Origin: Rhodospirillales bacterium
Lineage (GTDB): Bacteria > Pseudomonadota > Alphaproteobacteria > Acetobacterales > Acetobacteraceae
DNA length: 7,344 nt
Assembly (NCBI GenBank): GCA_903644035.1
Contig: CAHJXG010000442.1
Coordinates: forward strand, 1 to 7,344
Reading direction: 5' to 3'
How positions within the stretch are numbered: position 1 is the first letter of the stretch; each line of letters begins with the position of its first letter. Below the pieces are notes generated by a model. That model searched no databases and was not told the origin of the DNA. It saw only the letters and a list, made by a program, of their open reading frames with translations. Positions 1 through 5,961 of the stretch are shown in pieces. Made by a program: the position numbers and the translations under genes.

Positions 1-1656
1 GCCATCATCTACGACCAGGTCTGCGCCACCGAGAAGCGCCGCCGCCGCAAGCGCGGCAAGCTGGCCGTGGCCGAGACCCGCGTCGTCATCAACGAGCAGG
101 TCTGCGAGAACTGCGGCGACTGCACGGCGCAGTCGCACTGCATCGCCATCGAGCCGGTCGAGACCGAGCACGGCCGCAAGCGCCGCATCAGCCCGACGAG
201 TTGCAACACCGACCTGTCCTGCCTCAAGGGCTTCTGCCCGAGCTTCGTCACCATGAAGTCCGACGCGCCGCAAGCCCGGGGCCAAGACCCGGCCGCACTC
301 TGGGCTGCCCGCGAGGCGGACCTGGCCGCAGGCCTGCCCGAGCCGACGCTCGCGGATGCCGCGTCGCCCTGGCGCGGCCTGTTCGCCGGCATAGGCGGCG
401 GCGGCATCGTGACCTGCGGCGCCATCGTCGCGATGGCGGCGCACCTGGAGGGACGACAGGTCAGCACGCTGGACTTCACCGGGCTGGCGCAGAAGAACGG
501 CGCGGTGGTGTCGCATGTGCAGATCGCCAATGCCGGGCTGGACGTCGTGCGCATCCCGCGCGGGACGGCGGACCTGCTGCTGGCCGCGGACCTCGCGGTG
601 AGCGCCGGGCCGGACGTGCTGGGGCGATGCGCGCCGGACGCGGCGGTGATCGGCAACCTCGACCTGCAGGCGGGCGCAGCCTTCATGGGAGACCGCGACG
701 TGCGGGTGGACGCGGGGCTGCACCGCCGGGCCATCGGCCGGGCCACCTCCGCCGAGCGGTCGCGCTACCTGCGCGGCAGCGCGCTGTCGGAGCGGCTGTT
801 CGGCAACGCGCAGGCGATGAACACGCTGCTGCTGGGCATCGCGTGGCAGCAGGGGCTGCTGCCGGTTGGCAGCGGCGCGCTGATGCGGGCCGTGGAATTG
901 AACGGCACCGCCGTGGCGCTGAACCGCCGGGCGTTCCTGTGGGGCCGCATCCTCGCGGCGCAGCCGGCGCTGGCCGACGAGATCCTGGCGGACGCGGCGG
1001 CGATGCCCGACACGCTGGCGGCCCTGGTCGCGCGCCGGCAGAGCGAGCTGGTGGACTACCAGGGCCCGACCCTCGCAGCACGGTATCGCGCCCTGGTTGA
1101 CGCGGCCCAGGCGCGCGAGGCGGCGCTGGACAGCAAGGACGGCACGCTGACCCGCGCCGTGGCCGAGGGGTTCTTCCGCGTCCTCGCCTACAAGGACGAA
1201 TACGAGGTGGCCCGGCTGCACGCCGCCGCGACCTACGGGGACGACCCGGTGTTCCACATGGCGCCGCCGCTGCTCAGCCGGCTCGACCCGGCCACCGGGC
1301 GCCGGCGCAAGATCAAGATCCCTGGCAGCGTCGCCTTGCCGCTGTTCCGCCTGCTGCGCCGCGGCAAGGCGCTGCGCGGCAGCGTGTTCGACCCGTTCGG
1401 TTGGCAAAGCGACCGCCGCTTGGAGCGTGGGCTGGCCGATGAGTACGAGCGCGACATGCGCCATGTACTTGGCCAGGTGCGTTGGGACACGCTGGCGGAT
1501 GCCGTGTCGCTCGCCGCCCTGCCGCAGGACATCCGCGGTTTCGGCCCGGTGAAGGCCGCCAGCCTGGAGGCCGCGCGCCCGAAGCGGGAGGCGTTGCTGC
1601 GCCGCCTTGATGCGCCCATGTCCGTGACGCCGGTGCACGGCGTGGCCGCCGAGTAG
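1..1656 (+). CDS. Indolepyruvate:ferredoxin oxidoreductase, fused type, C-terminal half (5'-partial)
   Basis: The frame is open from base 1, so the start lies outside the window; 551 C-terminal residues are present, about half of a typical fused enzyme of roughly 1,150 residues (family knowledge). The enzyme oxidatively decarboxylates aryl- or other 2-oxo acids to acyl-CoA in the cytoplasm, passing electrons to ferredoxin. Visible, numbering from base 1: the end of the TPP-domain region with the basic run EKRRRRKRG (11-19); a cysteine cluster, C35-x2-C38-x2-C41-x5-C47 plus C68, C74 and C79 (ending GFCPSFVT), typical of the iron-sulfur segment of the fused form; a gamma-subunit Rossmann-like domain opening with GIGGGGIVT (about 130-138), followed by the LDFTGLAQKNGAVVSH region; a conserved NGTAVALNRRAFLWGR stretch near 301-316; and a C-terminal DUF6537-like region ending in IRGFGPVKAAS. 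The first Gly-rich loop has Gly where Thr is common. Substrate (aromatic versus branched 2-oxo acid) cannot be decided from sequence. Likely co-transcribed with the dehydrogenase 40 bp downstream. Confidence 0.93.
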   Translation, partial: AIIYDQVCATEKRRRRKRGKLAVAETRVVINEQVCENCGDCTAQSHCIAIEPVETEHGRKRRISPTSCNTDLSCLKGFCPSFVTMKSDAPQARGQDPAALWAAREADLAAGLPEPTLADAASPWRGLFAGIGGGGIVTCGAIVAMAAHLEGRQVSTLDFTGLAQKNGAVVSHVQIANAGLDVVRIPRGTADLLLAADLAVSAGPDVLGRCAPDAAVIGNLDLQAGAAFMGDRDVRVDAGLHRRAIGRATSAERSRYLRGSALSERLFGNAQAMNTLLLGIAWQQGLLPVGSGALMRAVELNGTAVALNRRAFLWGRILAAQPALADEILADAAAMPDTLAALVARRQSELVDYQGPTLAARYRALVDAAQAREAALDSKDGTLTRAVAEGFFRVLAYKDEYEVARLHAAATYGDDPVFHMAPPLLSRLDPATGRRRKIKIPGSVALPLFRLLRRGKALRGSVFDPFGWQSDRRLERGLADEYERDMRHVLGQVRWDTLADAVSLAALPQDIRGFGPVKAASLEAARPKREALLRRLDAPMSVTPVHGVAAE

Positions 1657-1696
1657 CGCCCGCCGTCATCGTGCGTGAACCAACGAGAGGCGTCCC

Positions 1697-2827
1697 ATGC
1701 TCGACCATACCGACCCCAGCGCCCTGATCGTCGAGGCGGCGCGCCGCTTCGCGCAGGAGCGCCTGGCTCCGCACGCCGCCGCCCGCGAGCAGGCCGGCCG
1801 CATCGAGCCTGAGATCATCCGCGAGCTCGGCGAGATGGGTTTCCTGGGCGCCACCAACAGCGCCGAGTGGGGTGGGAGCGAGATCGGCTACTTGGCCTAT
1901 GCCCAGGTGGTCGAGGAGATCGCGGCCGGAGACGGCTCGGTGTCCACCCTGGTCAGCGTGCACAACGCGCCGACCTGCGAGATCCTGGAAAGGTTCGCCA
2001 CCCCGGCGCAGAAGGAGCGGTGGCTGCGCCCGATGGCGAGTGGCGAGGCGGTCGGCAGCTTCGCGCTGACGGAGTCGGCCGCCGGATCGGACCCTGCGGC
2101 CATACGCACCCGGGCGGTGCGGACCAACAGCGGCTACGTGGTCAATGGGTCGAAGCAGTTCATCTCCAACGCATCCTACGGCAAGACGACGATCCTGTTC
2201 GCCGTGACCGACCCGGCCGCCGGCAAGAAGGGCATCTCGGCCTTCGTGGTCGCCAATGATACGCCGGGCTTCTCGGTCGCGCGGGTGGAGCACAAACTGG
2301 GCCAGAAGGCGTCGGACAGCTGCGCGCTGGCTTTCGACGACATGCAGGTGAGCGACGACCAGCGTATCGGGGAGGAGGGCCAGGGCCTCAGGATCGCGCT
2401 CAGCACGCTGGAGAGCGGACGCATCGGCATCGCGGCGCAGAGCGTCGGCATGGCGCGGGCGGCGCTCGATTATGCCATCGGCTATGCCAAGGAGCGCAAG
2501 CAGTTCGGCCGGCCGATCATCGAGCATCAGGCCGTGGGGTTCCGCCTCGTCGAAGCCAAGACCAAGCTCGCGGCGGCGCGGGAACTCACCCTGCGCGCGG
2601 CCCGGCTCAAGGACGCGGGGCAGCCGGCGCTGGAGGCGGCCGCGATGGCCAAGCTGTTCGCCTCCGAGGCTGCGGAAAGCATCTGCTCCGCCGCGATCCA
2701 AACCCTTGGCGGCTATGGCTACCTGACGGACTACCCGGTCGAGCGCATCTACCGCGACGTCCGGGTCTGTCAGATCTACGAGGGCACCTCGGACGTGCAG
2801 AAGATCATCTTGCAGCGCCTGCTTTAG
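1697..2827 (+). CDS. Acyl-CoA dehydrogenase (FAD-dependent)
   Basis: A complete 376-residue cytoplasmic flavoenzyme of the short/medium/branched-chain acyl-CoA dehydrogenase family. It introduces a trans-2 double bond into an acyl-CoA thioester and passes electrons to electron-transfer flavoprotein. The order is N-terminal helical domain (about 1-115), middle beta domain with the first family signature at 123-135 (ALTESAAGSD and following), then C-terminal helical domain (about 225-376). The second signature, 335-354, fits fully, including QTLGGYG and the Arg and Asp at its end. The catalytic base is predicted to be Glu362 in IYEGTSDVQ, the position used by short/medium-chain and most bacterial members. 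KERKQFGRPI (265-274) is the usual FAD/dimer contact. The ATG at 1697 is supported by GAGG at 1687-1690 with a 6-nt spacer. Its position after a 2-oxoacid ferredoxin oxidoreductase suggests it acts on an acyl-CoA from amino-acid breakdown (inference); chain-length and branching preference are not readable. Confidence 0.95.
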   Translation: MLDHTDPSALIVEAARRFAQERLAPHAAAREQAGRIEPEIIRELGEMGFLGATNSAEWGGSEIGYLAYAQVVEEIAAGDGSVSTLVSVHNAPTCEILERFATPAQKERWLRPMASGEAVGSFALTESAAGSDPAAIRTRAVRTNSGYVVNGSKQFISNASYGKTTILFAVTDPAAGKKGISAFVVANDTPGFSVARVEHKLGQKASDSCALAFDDMQVSDDQRIGEEGQGLRIALSTLESGRIGIAAQSVGMARAALDYAIGYAKERKQFGRPIIEHQAVGFRLVEAKTKLAAARELTLRAARLKDAGQPALEAAAMAKLFASEAAESICSAAIQTLGGYGYLTDYPVERIYRDVRVCQIYEGTSDVQKIILQRLL

Positions 2828-2841
2828 AAATAGGCGGCCTG

Positions 2842-3732
2842 ATGCGGGGACGACGTCTTCTCATCACCGTGGCCGCCCTGCTGCTCCAGGTCGGGCCGGC
2901 ACTCGCCGCCTCGGCCCAAGCAGGCTGCGCCCCGAGCAAACGGGCCGAGTTGCCGGTGCGGGTGCGTGACGGCTTCGCCTTCGTGCCGGCGAGCATCGGC
3001 GGCACGCCTGTCACGCTGCTGCTGGACACCGGCGCACAGGGGATGCTGCTGACGCCCGATATCGTCGAGACGCTTCGCCTGCCGGTTGATCCCCGGACCG
3101 GCACGCGCCTGCTCGGGACCGGCGGCGTCCGGACCGCCCCCAACGCGATGCTTCGCGACCTGAGGGTTGGCGGCCTGCTCATGGCGGACAGCAGCGCCCC
3201 GGTCGCGGCGCTGCCCGGCGTCCCCCGGACCGAGCCGCCGCTCGCCGGGCTGCTTGGCAGCCAGTTTCTCGCAACCTATGACCTGGACCTTGATGTGCCG
3301 CACGGCCGCATGGCGCTCTACGACCCGCTGGGCTGCGCCGCGCCGCCATTCCCCCTGCCCTACAGCGTCCTGCCGCTGAACGTCTCGCCGGAGGGCGATG
3401 TGTTCGTCACCGTGCAGGTCAACGGCCTGGACCTGCTGGCGCTGGTCGATACCGGGTCACGCGCGTCGATCATCACGGAACAGGCGGCCGAGAGGCTCGG
3501 ACTCGGGGGCGCCGGCTCGGCCAACCTTGCCCGAGGGGTGGACGGATCAACCCTGCCGATCCGGCACGTGCGGGCGGCCACGCTTCAGGTCGGCACCGAG
3601 GTGACGGCCAATGCGCCGCTCAGCGTGTCGCCCCTGCTGCTGGGCCGGGGCGACATGCTGCTGGGGCTGGACTACCTGGGCCGCCGCCGGGTGTGGATGT
3701 CGTATCGCTCCGGCCGCGTTGTCATTCAGTGA
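2842..3732 (+). CDS. Secreted retropepsin-like aspartic protease with two tandem domains
   Basis: A 296-residue protein with a Sec-type signal peptide (basic MRGRR, hydrophobic 6-21, likely cut after ALA at 22 or AQA at 27), so probably periplasmic. Two retropepsin-type half-sites are visible. The first is TLLLDTGAQG with Asp62-Thr-Gly, closed by GLLGSQFL (136-143) and a DLDLD...GRMALY strand pair. The second is LALVDTGSR with Asp203-Thr-Gly, closed by LLGLDYLG (273-280) and RRRVWMSY. Retroviral proteases pair two identical DTG chains; here one chain carries both, so a monomer could form the whole active site as in pepsin (inference). C29 and C165 could form a disulfide. QAGC at 26-29 is not a convincing lipobox. 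The gene begins 14 bp after the dehydrogenase stop with AGGCGG (2832-2837) as a modest ribosome site, so it is probably co-transcribed. Substrate unknown; proteolytic activity is inferred from the motifs. Confidence 0.87.
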   Translation: MRGRRLLITVAALLLQVGPALAASAQAGCAPSKRAELPVRVRDGFAFVPASIGGTPVTLLLDTGAQGMLLTPDIVETLRLPVDPRTGTRLLGTGGVRTAPNAMLRDLRVGGLLMADSSAPVAALPGVPRTEPPLAGLLGSQFLATYDLDLDVPHGRMALYDPLGCAAPPFPLPYSVLPLNVSPEGDVFVTVQVNGLDLLALVDTGSRASIITEQAAERLGLGGAGSANLARGVDGSTLPIRHVRAATLQVGTEVTANAPLSVSPLLLGRGDMLLGLDYLGRRRVWMSYRSGRVVIQ

Positions 3733-3756
3733 GGCCCGGCACAAAGCGCCCTGCAT

Positions 3757-3782
3757 GCGTCCTTCGGCCGCAAGGCGGACGT
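3757..3782. terminator. Weak hairpin between convergent genes
   Basis: In the 49-bp gap between the protease stop and the response-regulator stop, GCGT (3757-3760) pairs with ACGT (3779-3782, one G-U) and CCTT (3761-3764) pairs with AAGG (3772-3775). The loop is 7 nt and there is a 3-nt bulge. The last base falls in the response-regulator stop codon. No T-run follows on either strand, so this is not a canonical intrinsic terminator. It is listed because convergent genes need termination here and no better structure is visible. Confidence 0.25.
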
Positions 3783-4615
3783 CAGGCTGACTTCACGAGG
3801 TTATAGCTCGTCACAGGACGGATGCCCGGGTCTTCGGCCGACCATGTGAACTCCGGACGTTGATGCGTCGGTCGCTCAGGGGCACGCATCCAGTAGCCGG
3901 AACCGCGGATGCTTTGGATCAGCACGCCGCCATCAACGTCCAAAGGCAGCTTTTGCCGAAGGTTGAAGACGAGCTGGTCCACGCTGCGGTCCTCCGGCCG
4001 CCAGGGGCGGCGCAGCGCCGCGGCCGACAGCCTGTCGCGCGTCACCGCGTTCCCGCCGGCGCGGGCGAACGTCTCCAAGGCCGTGAACTCCGCCGAGGTG
4101 AGATTGATCCGCTTCCCATCCGGCGTGTGGACGCTGCGGTTCTGCAGGTTGATCCGGATTGGCCCGATGGCCAGCACGGCCTCGGCGCTCGGCAGCGCGA
4201 AATGGCTCTTGCGGACGTTGACCCGGCGGTGCACGGCGCGGACCCGCGCGATCATGTCGCGCAGCGTGGGCGGCTTCGCCAGGTAGTCGTCGGCTCCCAA
4301 CTCCAGGCTGGCGATGCGCGCCGCCTCGTCCTCGGGCCCGGCCAGCACGATCACGCCGCAGTTCCGCGGCTCCACGAGATGCCCGACCAGGACGATGCTG
4401 TCGACATCGGTCAGCCCCAGGCCAACAAGCACGATGTCCGGCAGCAACCGCGCGCTGAGCGCCAGCCCTGTTGTGCTGTCCCGCGCCCATACGACTTGAA
4501 TGCCGGCCTCCTCGAGTCCGGACACGAGGGTGCGGACGGTGGAGACGTCGGATTCGATCAGCAGGACCTTCGGGTCGATCAAGGAGCCTTCCGCAGCCAG
4601 CGTCACTGTGCCCAT
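3782..4615 (-). CDS. Orphan OmpR/PhoB-type response regulator with degenerate receiver domain
   Basis: A 277-residue DNA-binding transcription regulator. The N-terminal receiver fold (about 16-130) starts VLLIESDVS and ends with GADDYLAKPP, where Lys114 is the conserved receiver lysine. The C-terminal winged helix (about 148-243) has the LTSAEFTALE helix, the recognition-helix region RSVDQLVFNLRQKL and the closing hairpin IRGSGYWM. About 34 residues extend beyond the winged helix. Phosphorylation residues are altered: the site after PDIVLV is Gly65 instead of Asp, the acidic pair is Glu21-Ser22, and the switch Thr/Ser is Ala92 (IVLAGPE). Phosphorelay control is therefore unlikely, and no histidine kinase is adjacent. 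ATG 4615 is preferred because GGAG (4627-4624) lies 8 nt upstream; GTG at 4618 is an in-frame alternative only 5 nt from it. The gene follows the desaturase on the same strand after a 153-bp AT-rich gap that probably holds its own promoter. Target genes are unknown. Confidence 0.93.
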   Translation of the reverse strand: MGTVTLAAEGSLIDPKVLLIESDVSTVRTLVSGLEEAGIQVVWARDSTTGLALSARLLPDIVLVGLGLTDVDSIVLVGHLVEPRNCGVIVLAGPEDEAARIASLELGADDYLAKPPTLRDMIARVRAVHRRVNVRKSHFALPSAEAVLAIGPIRINLQNRSVHTPDGKRINLTSAEFTALETFARAGGNAVTRDRLSAAALRRPWRPEDRSVDQLVFNLRQKLPLDVDGGVLIQSIRGSGYWMRAPERPTHQRPEFTWSAEDPGIRPVTSYNLVKSA

Positions 4616-4623
4616 CACGCGAA

Positions 4624-4627
4624 CTCC
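4624..4627 (-). promoter_or_regulatory. Ribosome binding site of the response regulator
   Basis: GGAG on the minus strand, 8 nt from ATG 4615 and 5 nt from GTG 4618. The spacing favours the ATG, though the GTG cannot be excluded. Confidence 0.55.
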
Positions 4628-4686
4628 GCTTCCACATGTTACGGAAACGATATCACGAAGATGTGTGTTATGCAGTGAAATGTTGC

Positions 4687-4701
4687 CTGAAAAGCGTTAA
4701 T
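4687..4701 (+). repeat. Direct repeat copy 1 (CTGRARAGCGTTAAT), candidate operator
   Basis: CTGAAAAGCGTTAAT, matching the copy at 4730-4744 at 13 of 15 positions; both differences are A/G transitions. The last nine bases are identical. The start-to-start distance is 43 bp, about four helical turns, so both copies would face the same side of the DNA. Confidence 0.6.
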
Positions 4702-4729
4702 AATTTGTTGGAATCAACCCAAGGTTATG

Positions 4730-4744
4730 CTGGAGAGCGTTAAT
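4730..4744 (+). repeat. Direct repeat copy 2 (CTGRARAGCGTTAAT), candidate operator
   Basis: CTGGAGAGCGTTAAT, the second copy, 25 bp beyond the desaturase stop and upstream of the response-regulator gene as transcribed. Winged-helix regulators of the OmpR class usually bind direct repeats, so self-regulation by the adjacent regulator is plausible (inference). Confidence 0.6.
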
Positions 4745-4768
4745 GAGGCCGGGTGCCGACCGGTGTCA

Positions 4769-5839
4769 CTATCGGCGACGCGGAAACCGCACCATCTGGC
4801 CCGACGCCTCGTCATACAGCGCGTAGCTCGGCGCCAGCAGCGCTTCCCGCAGGGTGAGCACCCGGGCGGTGCCAAACAGCTCCTCGCAGGCCTCATGGCA
4901 GGCGCGCAGGCGGTAGTTCGGCACGCGCGGCACGAGGTGATGCACGTGATGGTAGCCGATGTTGCCACTGAACCAGCGCAGCACGGAGGGCAGCTTCAGG
5001 AACGAGCTGCCCTTGATCGCCGCGACGATGGCGCTCCAATCCGAGTTATGGGCCCAGTGGGCGTCCTCGAAGCGATGCTGGATGCTGAACAGCCACACCC
5101 CGATGATCGCCGCGACTGCGATCACCGGAAGCTGGATGGCCAGCACGGGCCAGATGCCGAGCGGCAGGACCATCGCGACCAGGCCCACGGCGATCAGCGC
5201 GTTCGTCAGGTAGACGGCCCGCCGCTCACTCACCCAGGTGCGCGGGGTCTCGAACGGCAAGCGATACAGCACCAGGAACACGATGGGCGGGATGATCAGG
5301 TGGGCGATCAGCGGGTGCCGCACGATGCGGGCCAGCCAACGCTTTGACGGCGACATCGCCTCATATTCCTGCACCGTCAGGCAGGTCGAGTAGATGTCGC
5401 TCGTCATGTCGCGCCGGTCGAGGTTGTTCCACATCGCATGGTGCTGCGCGTGGTGGCGCCGCCAATTGGTGAATGGCGTGAGCGTCGCCAGGCTGCACAG
5501 CACGCCCACCACGAAGTTGGCCCGTCGCGACTGAAAGAACGCGCCGTGCCCGCAATCGTGCTGGATGATGAACAGCCGCACCACAAGCCCCGCGGCCGGC
5601 AGCACCAGCGCCAGGCTGAGCCAGGGCGACACGTGGTAGGCGACATACATCAGCGCCAGCACCGCCGCATAGGCGGCGCCGGTCGAGGAGAACTGCCATA
5701 CGCTGTGTGCCAGGACCGGCGACTGGAACGTGGCGGCGCGACGCAACAGGGATCGGCCGGGCAGTCGCGGTGCCCTGCCTTCCGCCAGCGGACCGGCAGA
5801 CGCCAAAGGCGGTGGCGCCGATTGAGACGCAGATGACAT
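4769..5839 (-). CDS. Membrane fatty acid desaturase (delta-12/omega-type, di-iron)
   Basis: A 356-residue integral membrane protein that should insert a cis double bond into acyl chains, using O2 and an electron donor, at the inner membrane. All three histidine boxes are present: H94-DCG-H98 (QHDCGHGAFF), the H129/H130-AQ-H133-H134 box (WRRHHAQHH), and H297-xx-H300-H301 (YHHVHHLVPRVPNYRL). An extra conserved SIQHRFEDAHW lies at 252-262. Hydrophobic segments are at about 54-70, 72-92, 108-122, 178-192, 209-227 and 230-252. The pattern resembles the delta-12/omega-6 branch of PF00487, but regiospecificity and whether the substrate is a lipid or acyl-ACP/CoA cannot be read. The first 35 residues are Pro/Ala-rich and probably cytosolic and disordered. 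ATG 5839 is chosen because AGGA lies 9 nt upstream; an in-frame ATG at 5890 would add 17 residues but has no ribosome site. No ferredoxin or reductase partner is adjacent. Confidence 0.94.
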   Translation of the reverse strand: MSSASQSAPPPLASAGPLAEGRAPRLPGRSLLRRAATFQSPVLAHSVWQFSSTGAAYAAVLALMYVAYHVSPWLSLALVLPAAGLVVRLFIIQHDCGHGAFFQSRRANFVVGVLCSLATLTPFTNWRRHHAQHHAMWNNLDRRDMTSDIYSTCLTVQEYEAMSPSKRWLARIVRHPLIAHLIIPPIVFLVLYRLPFETPRTWVSERRAVYLTNALIAVGLVAMVLPLGIWPVLAIQLPVIAVAAIIGVWLFSIQHRFEDAHWAHNSDWSAIVAAIKGSSFLKLPSVLRWFSGNIGYHHVHHLVPRVPNYRLRACHEACEELFGTARVLTLREALLAPSYALYDEASGQMVRFPRRR

Positions 5840-5848
5840 GACCAGGAT

Positions 5849-5852
5849 TCCT
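5849..5852 (-). promoter_or_regulatory. Ribosome binding site of the desaturase
   Basis: AGGA on the minus strand, 9 nt from ATG 5839. The upstream ATG at 5890 has no purine-rich element before it, so this site decides the start. Confidence 0.5.
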
Positions 5853-5961
5853 AAGACGGCAGTGACCCGTTGAGTCTGCAACAGGACCATCGTCGCGGAG
5901 GCGCACCGCTGGCCGTGTAATACGAGCTGAGTGTTGGGTGCGCCGGCGGAAATTCCAGCCC

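Larger units (their letters stand above)
4619..4768 (-). promoter_or_regulatory. AT-rich upstream region of the response regulator
   Basis: This 150-bp-scale gap separates the desaturase stop from the response-regulator start. GC is 41% over 4641-4740 by direct count, against clearly GC-rich genes on both sides. It contains an imperfect 15-bp direct repeat (listed separately), two copies of GTTATGC (plus strand, 4667-4673 and 4724-4730), and GTTA at 4638, 4667, 4696, 4724 and 4739. The composition and repeats point to a regulated promoter for the minus-strand regulator gene. I could not pick a -35/-10 pair with confidence; TTCACT and TGATAT on the minus strand, 18 bp apart, are a poor match. 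Confidence 0.5.

Noticed and set aside
1313..2701. A 462-codon minus-strand open frame opposite the oxidoreductase end and the dehydrogenase
   Set aside because: It spans two well-supported genes on the other strand, has Arg/Ala/Gly-rich composition without motifs, and arises from high GC at third positions.
3860..4678. A 272-codon plus-strand open frame opposite the response regulator
   Set aside because: There are no recognisable motifs and it covers a gene with clear receiver and winged-helix domains.
4697..4743. TTAA half-sites as a CtrA binding site
   Set aside because: The two TTAA are 43 bp apart and neither has a second TTAA after 7 bases, so the CtrA pattern is not met.
5941..5956. 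Adjacent palindromes CGCCGGCG and GGAAATTCC after the methyltransferase stop
   Set aside because: They are short, have no stem-loop spacing or T-run for a terminator, and no second copy suggests an operator.
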